A program made the translations under genes and the position numbers. DNA of 64,000 bases from Panonychus citri (taxonomy: Eukaryota; Arthropoda; Arachnida; Trombidiformes; Tetranychidae): NCBI RefSeq assembly GCF_014898815.1, contig NW_026515407.1, forward strand, positions 62,001-126,000. Reading direction: 5' to 3'. A model generated the notes under the pieces. It searched no databases. It was not told the origin of the DNA and saw only the letters and a program-made list of their open reading frames with translations. Within the stretch, counting starts at the first letter, position 1. Every line of letters starts with the position of its first letter. Of the stretch, positions 46,729 to 57,799 are shown piece by piece.

Positions 46729-48271
46729 TTAACTATTGACTGGCACTGCCAATTTATGAGCCTTTAGTCCATGATATTCGAGACTCTTCCGATTGATGAA
46801 GCCCTTCTTGCAGATTGAACATTGAGTCTCTGAAAAAGAAAAGAAATATTCATGTTAATCAATTTGATTACATTGTTTTTCATTAATAATACATGTAATA
46901 AAAGTTATAATAATAATACCTCGTTCTTTAAATGCTTTACAATGTCGTCCATGACTATTTAGTTTGTGGACACAGTTTTGCCTCCATTTGGCTGTGAAAC
47001 TTTGACCACATGGACAATGCATCACAGAGTCAGTTCGGATTTTCCTCTTATTGTGTTTCTTTGTACTGTGAATATTTAACGCAACGCAAGTCAAAAATGT
47101 CTTGTTACAAAGTTGACATTTTTCACGGTGAGCTGAGGCTAAAATAAGAAAAAAGGAAATTTTAATGAATAAGAATTTAATGAAAAATATGGCTTACTTT
47201 TCTCCGTCGATTCAGAGCATATTCTTTGGTGTTCACTCCAGGTTTTAATGGAATCTAGATATTCACCACATTTACAGTTGAAAACTCTACTTCTCATGGA
47301 TAATAAAATTTGAACACCTTCATAATCACTATCGTCAAGAAAACGTGCATCGTTACTGCCGATGCTAGTTGATGTTGATGCAGAATAATCCAAGGCTTTG
47401 TCGTCACCAGGACCATTCATAGTTGAATTCGAGTCTTTTGAGTCTTTAACCTGAAAAGAAAAAATTGGAAATATTTTGATTTAGATGAATACAAGAACGA
47501 TAAAATTAAGTAGTAACAATTTATCTCAAGAGAGTAATAGATAGCAAAAATGATAGAGAAATTTGTAAGCAACTTGAAGAATGAGAACGGAAAGATGAAG
47601 AACAAGTAGAGGTGGACGATTTTTAAATTTTCTAACAATTCAAACATCGATAATGATGAAATATCAATACTTTCAGAAAAAAAAATCGATGTTTACAAAC
47701 AGAAAAAGAGAGACAAAAAGTAAGAGAAATCGATGTCTCATATAAACAGACAACATGATCATCATCGATATAGTGGCCCACCTCTAAGAACAGGAAAGAG
47801 CAAGGAACGAGAAAGACCAATCATAAGGACAGAATAACTAAACCATGAGGCCAATATGGCGACGTGAATATAACTCGGAGAAAAATATTCACTCAATTAA
47901 AGAACATGGTATTGATAGATGAGAGAAAATTTGACAAGAAAATGAAGAAAATGAAGAAAAAGAATAAATTTCTCAATCAAGAGAGAAATCAAGCATTCAC
48001 AAAAAAGAGCAGAAAGAGAAGAAGGAGGAAGATGAGAAGGTTGAGGTTGGAGAGAGAAGAGAAAACAAAGAATGGAAAATGGAGAAACAAGTAGCAATAG
48101 AAAAAGAGATGAACAAGTGAAAGAAAAAGAAAAAGAACAATTTAAACGTTGATTGTTAGACACACAAAGACATTGACACATTCTAATTACCTTATTTTTA
48201 TTAACTTTTTGAGTTGTTGATGAATATTTGGCTTCATTTTTGTCATTTCTAATCATTTCAGACTCAGACAT
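46729..48271 (-). CDS. C2H2-type zinc-finger protein, left copy
   Basis: Four exons on the minus strand (48271-48191, 47450-47198, 47138-46920, 46829-46729), 217 aa. After an acidic/Ser N-terminus come four finger-like units: FNCKCGEYLDSIKTWSEHQR-IC (C2HC), KCQLCNKTFLTCVALNIH (C2H2), MHCPCGQSFTAKWRQNCVHK with a later HC, and QCSICKKGFINRKSLEYHGL (C2H2). It probably binds nucleic acid in the nucleus; the target is unknown. It is near-identical to the right copy at 59851-61422, apart from a variable block in exon 2 (GDDKALDYSAST against DEASDYTAST). Intron 1 (740 nt) has a long open minus-strand stretch, but it is CT-rich and not conserved as protein. Confidence 0.8.
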
Positions 48272-48798
48272 TTTCTCCTTTATCCAATTATTAAAGATGA
48301 TGACGGAGTCAAACAGATGAGCAGAATTGAGATGGACGCTGGTAGAGCGAAGAAACTCAAGTAATTAAAACTATTTTCTAGAAAATTAATTAAATTACAA
48401 CAATAAATAGAAAGAAAGAGATTTAAAATTATCTTAAGAGAATTGAGAACAAAGTAAAGTAACAGAATAGAATTTGAGAGCATTGATCGACCACAATCGA
48501 TCTTCTTCTTTTCTTTTCTGATCTTTAATCGATCTTTTCTAATCTATTCCATCGATTCTCTTTTCTCAGAATAATAAGTTGATTGGATAACATTTGCAAT
48601 TGGAATTTGAATTAAGTTTTTATTCTTGTATTTATGGTTTTTGGACACAAAATCAAAGTGAAAATGATTAAAATGAAATAATGAAAGAAAATTCAAGTTA
48701 AATTGATGTTGAGAGAATAGAAAATGTTATGAAAAATGGAATTGAAATCAAATTAAATATTCAAGTGTCCAAATCATCAAATCGTCGAAAGAGTTTGA
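48272..48798. other. Spacer between zinc-finger gene (left) and family member B
   Basis: The leader of the zinc-finger gene and the 3' flank of member B. It is part of the inverted repeat and its mirror is 59324-59850. The palindromic GATCGA words near 48486-48532 are shared by all copies. Confidence 0.55.
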
Positions 48799-49361
48799 TT
48801 AGCACCAATTGGTTCCTCCATTCCAATCCATTTCGCCCTTGGAACTTTTTTCTTTCTCTTGTTCTTCTTGATGTTCTTCTTCTTCTGGTTCACCTGAATC
48901 TCCATTACAATGATCAGTCTCATTATTCATTTCGTCCTCAGTCATAATATCGATCATTGGCCAAACGAATACTTCAGAGTCTTTATCTTCGGGTGGTGAT
49001 GATTTTCCCTTCTCTTCGATACTCCAATCAACTTTAGAAATTGACTTGTTCAATTGCGAATCTTCCCAAGAAATATTCGAATCAATGACAGATGATTGTT
49101 GTTTCTCTTCACGAATTATAACCGATTTATGAGTTTCCTAATAATAGATGAAGAACGAGAATTATTAATGAGAAGAAGCAAAAAAAGAAGAAAAAAATCA
49201 TTTAAACTCACCAAAACAGCTCTTTCACTTTCGGAGATTATGATATCATTAATTAGACTTTCAAAGGTTCGAGTTAAATTAACCAAATCTTTCAATTTGA
49301 TTGCTTTAATTTCCTCTGATAAAATATTCCAACCAATGATTTTTTCGGTAACAGTAGACAT
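48799..49361 (-). CDS. 'GWNILPEE' family member B
   Basis: Exons 49361-49212 (50 codons) and 49137-48799, 162 aa. The N-terminal half reads IIGWNILSEEIKAIKLKDLV then LTRTFESLINDIIISESERA. The second exon is acidic (ISWEDSQLNKSISKVDWSIE, EVFVWPMIDIMTEDEMNNET) with a Glu/Gln run and ends in GEMDWNGGTNWC. No known domain was recognised. It has a clear TATA promoter. Compared with C and E, the Gln run is replaced by Glu/His (EEEEHQEEQ), showing a fast-changing simple repeat inside the coding region. Confidence 0.75.
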
Positions 49362-49435
49362 TTTGATCAATTAAGAAAATAGAACAATTAACAAATAGAA
49401 AAAAAGATAAAAAGAAAAAAGGTAAAAGATGAAAA

Positions 49436-49477
49436 TCAAGTGAAGATCAAGTGAAGATCAAGTGAAGATCAAGTAAA
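49436..49477. repeat. 11-bp minisatellite (ATCAAGTGAAG)n
   Basis: Nearly four units of ATCAAGTGAAG in the 5' leader of member B. Members C, D and E have only one or two units at the same place, so this is a variable-number repeat between the paralogous leaders. Confidence 0.8.
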
Positions 49478-49528
49478 AGGCTTGAAGACGAGGAAGCGAA
49501 TGACGATCAACTCAATTTCCACCCTCTC

Positions 49529-49536
49529 TTTTTATA
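49529..49536 (-). promoter_or_regulatory. TATA box of family member B
   Basis: TATAAAAA on the minus strand in the context GGTTCGGGTATAAAAAGAGA, conserved in members C and E. A TCATT initiator lies about 35 nt downstream. Confidence 0.65.
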
Positions 49537-49735
49537 CCCGAACCAGAGGTTCATGGTGGGTGGAATTAGGAGGTTCGATGTAATAATAATTTGTCACTTT
49601 CTAAGAAATTTACCCAACTAAAGATCATTTAAACAGAGAGAGAAAGAAAGAAAGTAAAAGGAGAGGCAAAGAAATTGACAAGATCATGAGAAAAAGAAGA
49701 TCAATGTTTATGATCATGAGAAAACCAAACAAAAA

Positions 49736-50301
49736 TCTTCTTTCTCACTTTACATCTATTAGTCTACAGACTAGAAATTCTTCTAATCAACTAATAGAGG
49801 CAATTAATTAGTCTTTCTCACCCGTAGAGTGATCAAAGAAAAAGTCGAAAATGATCTAAATTAAAATACGATCACTTTGATTGTCAAATAAAATACAACA
49901 GCAGGAGGTAAATAGTCAATGATTTACAAGATTTACTTACCAATTAAACTAATTTATTTTTCTCACCAAGAAATTAAATATCACATCAAATTCTAAAATT
50001 CTTTCCAGGTACATATTAAACATCACAGTAAAATTGGGAAAAATTTTAATTAAAATCTCTTCATAAGTTAAATAATTAAAGAAAACCAAACAATTTAATC
50101 ACATTCATTTAGTTTTACCTTCAGGGCGATTAATCCAAAAATCGAATTCATTGGAAGTGTTTTTCTATTCCACCAGATGGTGTTGGCTGTTATTCGCTCG
50201 TTGAATAGCCAATTAGTTACTATTTTCACTTCACTTTAACCTTTTCCATCTTAAATTTTTATTTACTTTTTTATTCCGAACAATTAAATTAAATTATCAC
50301 G
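49736..50301. other. Intergenic region before TMEM147
   Basis: Unique AT-rich sequence between the inverted-repeat arm and the TMEM147 leader. A short less AT-rich patch (CCACCAGATGGTGTTGGCTG, near 50171) lies upstream of the start. No gene is seen. Confidence 0.45.
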
Positions 50302-51118
50302 ATGAGTTTTTACTATTTTATTAATTGTATTGCTCTCATATTTGTTCCGCTGTTTTTCGTGTACAAATTCACTCTACTGTAAGTATATTGTACCATCGAT
50401 ACACTCGATTCATTGTCTTGACTAATTTTTGTCTTCTATTCAATCAACTCCAATTTCCAGGTCTGAATATGGATCAATTTACCGGTGTTCCTTTGCTCTA
50501 TTCGCTTACATAATTACACAAATAATTAAACTGTTAATTATGGCAACACTTTCAGTTCCTGCTTTTCTTTTCGACCAAGCAATTGATTGTTTGGGCCTTT
50601 ATTATGTTCTTATGAAACAACAGAAAGCCAGTTTAGCTCAGGTGAAAATTTTAGGTAAATATGTCAATCACTTTATTTTCAATTGTTAATGTAATGTCAT
50701 ATTGGAATTTTAAATTTCTTTTCTTCAATTTTTTAGGTGTTGCTGTCGGATGGAGTTTCGGTGAATCTCTTCTAACACGTGTAATTGATCTTTATGTAAA
50801 CGCTAGATCGATGCAATTTGACTGGAGGCACATAATTAGTGCAATGGAAGCCAATATCACTTTGGTAAGTTGATTAATCTTGTCTAGTGTGTGTTGTTAT
50901 ATTATAACTAATCAAACTATTTACTAATTGTTATATTTCAGATCCAAAGTATTTGTGCTTGTACACTCATTTGGAACTGGTCCAGAGGATCCAATAAAGT
51001 TCCCCTCATCGTGTTAATTGCTTATTTTATTGGTCAATCATTAATAGGGTCAAGCTTCATGTTAAAAGCATGTTTGGTCTCAATATTTGCTGTTTCTACA
51101 CTAATTGTCTCAAGCTAA
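50302..51118 (+). CDS. TMEM147: TMEM147, ER membrane protein of the translocon/NOMO complex
   Basis: Four exons (50302-50378, 50461-50654, 50737-50864, 50942-51118), 191 aa in phase. Multi-pass ER membrane protein; in vertebrates it joins NCLN and NOMO in the back-of-Sec61 (PAT/GEL/BOS) translocon complexes. Matches to the family: MSFYYFINCIALIFVPLFFV at the N-terminus, LSEYGSIYRC spanning the first splice, and GVAVGWSFGESLLTRVIDLY then FDWRHIISAMEANITLIQSI. At least six hydrophobic segments are visible. The C-terminus is shorter than the human protein (224 aa) and ends VSTLIVSS. The last 45 nt of coding sequence are duplicated at 54609. Confidence 0.88.
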
Positions 51119-51640
51119 ATAATCATTTTTCATTACTTTTGTAATTTTGCAACAAATATCCTTAGAATTGTCAATATTTATTGTGTTAAATTAACTTTTT
51201 TCATCAACAAACCAAATACGAGTTTAAATTTGTTGCTCAAAATACGTGAAAATCCACAAATGAATACACGTGTTGAACTGAATTAACTGACCGAAAATAA
51301 GTTTATCAACCTAAAAGCAATTAACTTAAATCCGAAAACAAAATTGAATCGATTCTAATGAACAATTGAATCTAAAATGTAAATTATTTAATTCGTATTG
51401 TATTTCGTAGCTATCAACCTAATCTTAATTTTTAATCTCTCTCCTTGGTAATAATCAATGTTAAAATAGTCTAATGGTAATGAAGAGACACAAATGTTAA
51501 TGTCTAACAGAAATTGATTACATTTAATTGTATTAATTTTGTAAATTAATCCAAAAGAAAAAGTTTAATGGATCATCAATGATTAACTTACCTTCTCATG
51601 TTAACAAAACCCCTCAAGTGTTGTCACAATTTAACCTCTT
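51074..51640. repeat. Direct repeat, copy 1 (TMEM147 tail plus downstream flank)
   Basis: Matches 54609-55063 in the same orientation, with an internal deletion of about 100 bp in the second copy. It covers the last codons of TMEM147, its 3' flank and part of the promoter region of the next gene (up to TTGTCACAATTTAAC). Confidence 0.85.
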
Positions 51641-51698
51641 CCAATTGTAATCAATTATCCCCAATCTCTATAATTGATTTTAATCAACAATCAACAAA

Positions 51699-52334
51699 AT
51701 GGTTTGGATTTTAGTTGAAAGTGAATGGATTTGTTTACAACATTCAATTCTAGTTTGGTCAGTATTTAGTTCATTGATATCGTTAATTGGATTGTGCTTG
51801 GCCTGGAATCATTGGTTATTTGGTTTAATCACAATCACCGGCGTTGGATTATCAATAATTGGGATTCCAGCATCAACAACACTTCAACCTCGATTGTTAT
51901 TATCATTCATTTGTCTCGATACAATTGACATAATCGGTAAAACCTATTTAACTTTAGATCTGATTATCTGGAGGCGACAATTACGTTCTAATTGTATTGA
52001 CACTCGATCAATAACTTGTGATTGCACCTTTGACGATTGTCGTGTTATCCTACTTGATACAATCAATGGAATCATTTTTCTATCAATTAGTATTATAATT
52101 AATTTACTTCTTCTCATATCAGCGATTCATTTGTACATCTTCATTAGGAAATGTCTTAAATCACTTCTTAAACGAGCTCAATTTAATCAGAATAATCCTA
52201 ATTACAATCAACCACCTGATCATCACAATAATCAACGACACTCACAATCATCGTTAACTGAATCATATAATCGTGCCTATGGTACATTTAATTCATCATT
52301 AGCAATTGAATACAGTAATGAGAGTACATTGTAA
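51699..52334 (+). CDS. Four-transmembrane protein of unknown family
   Basis: A single exon of 211 aa. Four hydrophobic segments (about 17-33, 37-56, 65-85 and 121-148) with a short Cys-rich loop between TM3 and TM4 (CIDTRSITCDCTFDDC), then a cytosolic-type tail rich in Asn/Gln/His/Ser (NQNNPNYNQPPDHHNNQR). The layout is like tetraspan/MARVEL-type proteins, but the tetraspanin CCG motif is absent. I do not recognise the family. The start was chosen as the first ATG after the AT-rich leader, in AACAAAATGG. Its upstream region is partly duplicated at 54.7-55.06 kb without the gene. Confidence 0.65.
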   Translation: MVWILVESEWICLQHSILVWSVFSSLISLIGLCLAWNHWLFGLITITGVGLSIIGIPASTTLQPRLLLSFICLDTIDIIGKTYLTLDLIIWRRQLRSNCIDTRSITCDCTFDDCRVILLDTINGIIFLSISIIINLLLLISAIHLYIFIRKCLKSLLKRAQFNQNNPNYNQPPDHHNNQRHSQSSLTESYNRAYGTFNSSLAIEYSNESTL

Positions 52335-52375
52335 TTGTATCATCAACACAATAATTGTTACTCAGAGATGATCGT

Positions 52376-52656
52376 TGATCATGTGAATTACTCTTACTAT
52401 TTACTAATTGCATCTTGATGAATTGTTTAATATTCGGATCATCAATTAACTGGTCAATTTGCTGTTGAGCTTTGATTCCTCCATCTTTGAAATGATCTTC
52501 TAATCTGTTGGCATAATCAAGGTAAACACAATTAGCACAACCAGAACGACAACAAGTATCAGGATTTGGAGCTTCGGGAATCTCATTGTGATTAATTGTG
52601 CTTTTAATTTGATTGGTGTTCTTTTTGTCCCCAATCGATTGTTGATCATTTGAAGA
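52376..52656 (-). pseudogene. OXLD1: OXLD1 copy lacking its presequence (minus strand)
   Basis: The minus strand repeats OXLD1 residues DQQSIGDKKNTNQIK through FIKMQLVNSKSNSHD with almost no change. The presequence part is replaced by unrelated sequence without a suitable ATG, and the frame runs past the old stop. It is probably a nonfunctional, fairly recent 5'-truncated duplicate. It lies directly upstream of the JAK-like gene, a pairing repeated in decayed form at 61.5-61.9 kb. Confidence 0.8.
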
Positions 52657-52881
52657 GAAACATTTCCATTTTCTTTTCTGTCTAAATTGTTTAGATGAAA
52701 ATCTTGATTAAATTAAAACGATTAAAACGAACCAATTAAAAGTATTGTCTTTTTGCTCTTTCCAATTTTGCTTAAACCTTTTGCTTTTCTGATCATCTCC
52801 CGATTAAACTGATTTGATTAAATTGTATTGTCTCTGTTTAACTTTTTCTTTTAGTGTATTGACTACAATTCTCATTACAGA

Positions 52882-54572
52882 ATGAGTGTTTTCTCTAAAT
52901 TTTGTGGACTTTTTCGTGATCTGATCAAATCATCGAGTGATGGTGATATCGCTCTAGATGATTACTTGATCATGAATCGCAAACGAACCACAATCAAAGG
53001 TTTGTTGGTAGTTTCTTTATATGTTGTCAAAATACTTGACGCTCTATCGAAGGCCAAAATTGCCCATGGATTAATTAAATGTTCAACTTTCTATGCCACC
53101 AAAAATGGACTCATACGGATCCGTGAAAGAAGTTCAAAGGAAATCAATAAAATTAGTGATTGTTTTTGGTTATCACCTGAACGTTTCGATTCTCAAGGTG
53201 GTCCAACAGTCGAAGACGATATATTTGCTCTTGGTATAACTTTATGGGAGATTTTTAGTTTTGGACGAAAACCGAATGGATTTGCTTATCAACTTCTTTG
53301 TCCACCATCATGTCCATCAGAAATTTGGAAAATAATTCAACAGTGTTGGTCTCAAGATCCATGTGATAGACCAAAACCTAATGAATTGTGGGAACAAATT
53401 ATCCAAATTGAATTAAACTACAGCGAATTAAATGATCTTAAGACTGTAGTTCATAATCGTAATGATAACTCACCATCATTATGGACAATTTCATCGAAAG
53501 GTACACAACCTATTATCAATGATGGTAAACCTAAGAGAGTTGATCCATCTTGGGTCATTCCGGTTAATCGTCTTCAAATAGTGAAGACTTTTAATGGTCG
53601 AGAAGCCATTTTGGGAACTGGAGCTTATGGTGAAGTCTTGAAAGCTCGTTATCCTGCTGATTCGAATAATTTTGTGGCCGTTAAGCGAATTAACCGACGA
53701 GCAAAGGAACGTAATGGTCAAAGAATCATCACTGATGTTGAACGTGAATTCCAAATAATGACCAAAGTATTTCATCCAAACATCGTCAGCATTATTGGAA
53801 TAGTTAAAGGCAAGTTCGGTGATTGTAATAACATGTACGAGATTTTATTCATTTAATTTACTTTACTCTCTTTTATTTCTTTCCTTCAGATCCTGAGATA
53901 ATGTTAGTCATGGAATTCATGGAACTTGGATCTTTGGCCAAATTTCTTCGTAAACTAGAACCTAATGAATTGAAATCGATACCATTGCAAAAATATGCTC
54001 ATGACATTGTCTCTGGAATGGAATATCTTGAAAAAATGAGGATCGTACATAGAGATCTTGCCGCTCGAAATATACTCATGTCCTCGACTGACACTGTAAA
54101 GATATCAGATTTTGGTTTAGCTCAATCACTTGGACCAGGAGAGGATGTTTATTTTGTCAGAACTCCTCGTTATTTGCCATTTAAATGGTTAGTTTGATTT
54201 ACAATTTAGATTGATTAAAAATTTAACCGAAATATATTTCATCCTAATAGGTACGCGCCCGAATCGATCAGAAATGATCCCATTTTCACTCATAAATCTG
54301 ATGTCTGGAGCTTTGGTGTCACTTTATGGGAACTTTTCAGTCTTGGTGCTATTCCAGATTATCCAGTTAATCCGAATTCAATTGCTGATTTACTTAAATT
54401 TCTAGAAGGAGGAGGAATTCTAAGCAAACCTGGTAAAGGAATTCCGAATACCGATAAATTCTGGGCAATTATGGTTAATTGTTGGAAAATCAACTCATCA
54501 GAACGTCCTAATTTCACTCAACTCAAAAACGAAATTGCTAAAATTTGTAACGAGATTCAATTGAAACATTAA
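52882..54572 (+). CDS. JAK-like tandem pseudokinase-kinase protein, short form
   Basis: Exons 52882-53809, 53890-54187 and 54251-54572, 515 aa. The first intron has a GC-AG boundary (AAAG|GCAAGT). The C-terminal domain is a complete tyrosine-type kinase like JAK JH1: glycine loop LGTGAYGEVLKARYP, VAVKRI, HRDLAARNIL, DFGLAQ, then WYAPESI and SDVWSFGVTLWELFS. The N-terminal domain is a pseudokinase C-lobe like JH2: HGLIKC replaces HRDxxxxN, there is no DFG, but LSPERF and DDIFALGITLWEIFSFG remain. The pseudokinase N-lobe and the FERM and SH2-like regions of true JAKs are missing. The ATG follows CTCATTACAG, which looks like a splice acceptor, so upstream exons may have been lost by the duplication that placed OXLD1 next to it. 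The activation loop has one Tyr (EDVYFV). Confidence 0.75.
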
Positions 54573-54608
54573 CAATTAATTGTTCAACAATTTTTACTAA
54601 ATTAACTA

Positions 54609-55063
54609 AAGCATTTGCTGTTTCTACACTAATTGTCTCATGTTAAATAATCATTTTCATTACTTTTGTAATTTTGCAACCAATATAGACAGAAAGATTG
54701 AACTGAATTAACTGACCGAAAATAAGTTTATCAACCTAAAAGCAATTAACTTAAATCCGAAAACAAAATTGAATCGATTCTAATGAACAATTGAATCTAA
54801 AATGTAAATTATTTAATTCGTATTGTATTTCGTAGCTATCAACCTAATCTTAATTTTTAATCTCTCTCCTTGGTAATAATCAATGTTAAAATAGTCTAAT
54901 GGTAATGAAGAGACACAAATGTTAATGTCTAACAGAAATTGATTACATTTAATTGTATTAATTTTGTAAATTAATCCAAAAGAAAAAGTTTAATGGATCA
55001 TCAATGATTAACTTACCTTCTCATGTTAACAAAACCCCTCAAGTGTTGTCACAATTTAACTTT
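54609..55063. repeat. Direct repeat, copy 2 (TMEM147 tail relic)
   Basis: Copy of 51074-51640. It begins with the TMEM147 coding end (FAVSTLIVS then a stop) and ends abruptly at TTGTCACAATTTAAC|TTTAAC. It carries no complete gene. Confidence 0.85.
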
Positions 55064-55654
55064 AACGACATCAGTTCATCACCATCACTCGCAACAACCG
55101 ATACTTAATCAATGGTCATCTCTTGGTTGACCAACTTTATGATGATTTAGCCATTCGAAATAGAATGTCCTAAACAGCCATAAATATCAAATAGATTTGC
55201 ACGTCCTTTTCATGAGATTTTTGGATTATTACTTCGAAAATCGAGTTAGTATTTTCTGATCGAATCAATCGAATCACGAATCAACCAAAGTAATCGACAA
55301 TTAGGTAAATCAGTCCAGAAACTCGTAAAGACTTAACAGTTGTAATAACATAACATAGTTATGAGTTAATCTGCCCCTTTACCTTTGATTGTATTGGCTT
55401 TTGGTGCCAATCAGTTAATTATTTGACGAGAATAGAAAATCATCTATTTGCAGAGAATTAGTAAATTATTTGGGTTTCAATTGATTGTTTACCTGGGAAA
55501 GTTTTGTGGTTGTGGGTAAAAGGGATTAAAGTAATTCTAACATTAGCAAAGGTCCAATCGCCTAGAAAGTTTATTCTAAAGAGAATTCAACAATTGGAAT
55601 ATTCAAATGATTTGGTATTCGATTGATTGTTTAAAGAAAAACAAAAGGATTAAA
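55064..55654. other. Unique spacer
   Basis: AT-rich, not shared with other parts of the window as far as I can see. No gene recognised. Confidence 0.4.
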
Positions 55655-55844
55655 GATTTTCTCATGATCATAAACATTGATCTTCTTTTTCTCATGATCT
55701 TGTCAATTTCTTTGCCTCTCCTTTTACTTTCTTTCTTTCTCTCTCTGTTTAAATGATCATTAGTTGGGTAAATTTCTTAGAAAGTGACAAATTATTATTA
55801 CATCGAACCTCCTAATTCCACCCACCATGAACCTCTGGTTCGGG

Positions 55845-55852
55845 TATAAAAA
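55845..55852 (+). promoter_or_regulatory. TATA box of family member C
   Basis: TATAAAAA in GGTTCGGGTATAAAAAGAGA, with TCATT at 55878-55882 as the likely initiator. Confidence 0.65.
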
Positions 55853-56003
55853 GAGAGGGTGGAAATTGAGTTGATCGTCATTCGCTTCCTCGTCTTCAAG
55901 CCTTTTACTTGATCTTCACTTGATCTTCATCTTTCATCTTTTACCTTTTATCTTTTATCTTTTTTTCTATTTGTTAATTGTTCTATTTTCTTAATTGATC
56001 AAA

Positions 56004-56559
56004 ATGTCTACTGTTACCGAAAAAATCATTGGTTGGAATATTTTACCAGAGGAAATTAAAGCAATCAAATTGAAAGATTTGGTTAATTTAACTCGAACCT
56101 TTGAAAGTCTAATTAATGACATCATAATCTCCGAAAGTGAAAGAGCTGTTTTGGTGAGTTTAAATGATTTTTTTTTTTGCTTCTTCTTATTAATAATTCT
56201 CGTTCTTTATCTATTAGGAAACTCATAAATCGGTTATAATTCGTGAAGAGAAACAACAATCATCTGTCATTGATTCGAATATTTCTTGGGAAGATTCGCA
56301 ACTGAACAAGTCAATTTCTAAAGTTGATTGGAGTATCGAAGAGAAGGGAAAATCATCACCACCCGAAGATAAAGACTCTGAAGTATTCGTTTGGCCAATG
56401 ACCGATATTATGACTGAGGACGAAATGAATAATGAGACATATCATTGTAATGGAGATTCTGGTGAACCAGAAGAAGAACAACAACAACAACAAGAACAAG
56501 AGAAAGAAAAAAGTTCCAAGGTCGAAATGGATTGGAATGGAGGAACCAATTGGTGTTAA
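56004..56559 (+). CDS. 'GWNILPEE' family member C
   Basis: Exons 56004-56153 and 56218-56559, 163 aa, closest to member E. The first exon keeps the LPEE version of the core (IIGWNILPEEIKAIKLKDLV), like founder A. The second exon has PMTDIM and NETYHC where the others have PMIDIM and NETDHC, then EEEQQQQQEQEKEKSSKVEM and the C-terminal DWNGGTNWC. TATA promoter intact, so probably expressed. No known domain. Confidence 0.75.
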
Positions 56560-57025
56560 TCAAACTCTTTCGACGATTTGATGATTTGGACACTTGAATA
56601 TTCAATTTGATTTCAATTCCATTTTTCATAACATTTTCTATTCTCTCAACAACAATTTAACTTGAATTTTCTTTCATTATTGTATTTTAATCATTTCACT
56701 TTGATCTTGTGTCCAAAAACCATAAATACAAGAATAAAATTTTAATTCAAATTCCAATTGCAAATGTTATCCAATCCTCTTATTATTCTGAAAGAAACAA
56801 TGATTTTATTTAGGAGAAAAAGGAGCTTCCTCTTACTGCTTTCGCAGTGAGAAAAAGAGAATCGATGAAATAGATTAGAAAAGATCGATTAAAGATCAGA
56901 AAAGAAGAGAAGAAGATCGATTGTGGTCGATCAATGCTTTTCAAATTGGTGTTAATGAATTAGTTGTTGTGTTGATTGATAGGTCGGTAATTGAAAATGA
57001 TTATAATAAATTAACGAAAGAAAAT
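56560..57025. other. Tail-to-tail spacer between members C and D
   Basis: Contains the 3' flanks of two inverted copies. At about 56811-56856 lies a short insert (GAGAAAAAGGAGCTTCCTCT and following) that matches the beginning of the Cys-rich exon at 58116 in inverted orientation, so a piece of that exon was copied here. Confidence 0.6.
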
Positions 57026-57649
57026 TCAAGTTGAATTGTTGTTGAGAAAAGAAAATGTTATGAAGGATGGAAATGAACTCAAATTTAATATTCGAGTGTC
57101 CAAAACGTCAAATCGTCGAAAGAGTTTGATTAGCATCTTGGAGCTTTTTTCTTTCTCTTGTTTTTGTTCTTCTTCCTCTGGTTCACCTGAATCTCCATTA
57201 CAATGATCAGTCTCATTATTCATTTCGTCCTCAGTCATAATATCGATCATTGGCCAAACGAATACTTCAGAGTCTTTATCTTCGGGTGGTGATGATTTTC
57301 CCTTCTCTTCGATACTCCAATCAACTTTAGAAATTGACTTGTTCAGTTGCGAATCTTCCCAAGAAATATTCGAATCAATGACAGATGATTGTTGTTTCTC
57401 TTCACGAATTATAACCGATTTATGAGTTTCCTAATAGATAAAGAACGAGAATTATTAATAAGAAGAAGCAAAAAAAAAGAAAAAATCATTTAAACTCACC
57501 AAAACAGCTCTTTCACTTTCAGAGATTATGATATCATTAATTAGACTTTCAAAGGTTCGAGTTAAATTAACCAAATCTTTCAATTTGATTGCTTTAATTT
57601 CCTCTGATAAAATATTCCAACCAATGATTTTTTCGGTAACAGTAGACAT
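57026..57649 (-). CDS. 'GWNILPEE' family member D, C-terminus altered, promoter lost
   Basis: Exons 57649-57500 and 57430-57026, 184 aa. Same as member B up to KEKSSK. A deletion then removes the codons for the terminal VEMDWNGGTNWC and its stop, so translation runs on into the former 3' flank (MLIKLFRRFDVLDTRILNLS and so on). Upstream homology to the other members ends at about 57790, before the TATA element, where the sequence switches to the Cys-rich exon. It is probably a nonfunctional duplicate, or one that must use another promoter. Confidence 0.65.
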
Positions 57650-57799
57650 TTTGATCAATTAAGAAAATAGAACAATTAACAAATAGAAAAAAGAAAAAAA
57701 GAAAAAAAGAAAAAAGGTAAAAGGTAAAAGATGAAAATCAAGTGAAGATCAAGTGAAGATCAAGTAGAAGACTTGAAGACGATGAAGCGAATCGTTCTA

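Larger units (their letters stand above)
46585..49735. repeat. Left arm of a large inverted repeat
   Basis: Holds (reading the minus strand from right to left) the promoter and gene of family member B, the zinc-finger gene and the OXLD1 remnant. The same order occurs in inverted orientation at about 58500-61560. The part 48640-49735 is also inverted at about 55655-56770. Exons of the copies are nearly identical and intron differences are small indels. The spacer between the arms is about 8.8 kb and carries TMEM147, the four-TM gene and the JAK-like gene. Confidence 0.85.
55655..56770. repeat. Inverted copy of the family-B promoter and gene block
   Basis: Begins TCATGATCATAAACATTGAT, which is the reverse complement of the sequence near 49706-49725, and runs through promoter, leader, both exons and the 3' flank of member C. 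Confidence 0.85.

Noticed and set aside
47864..48271. Lys/Arg-rich and Ser/Phe/Leu-rich frames inside intron 1 of the left zinc-finger gene (mirror at 59851-60249)
   Set aside because: CT-rich intron sequence shared only because the whole arm is duplicated. The spliced exons give a clean zinc-finger protein.
48729..48947. Plus-strand frame opposite exon 2 of family member B (and equivalents opposite C and E)
   Set aside because: Antisense of the acidic exon. The sense strand has promoter, splice sites and paralogues.
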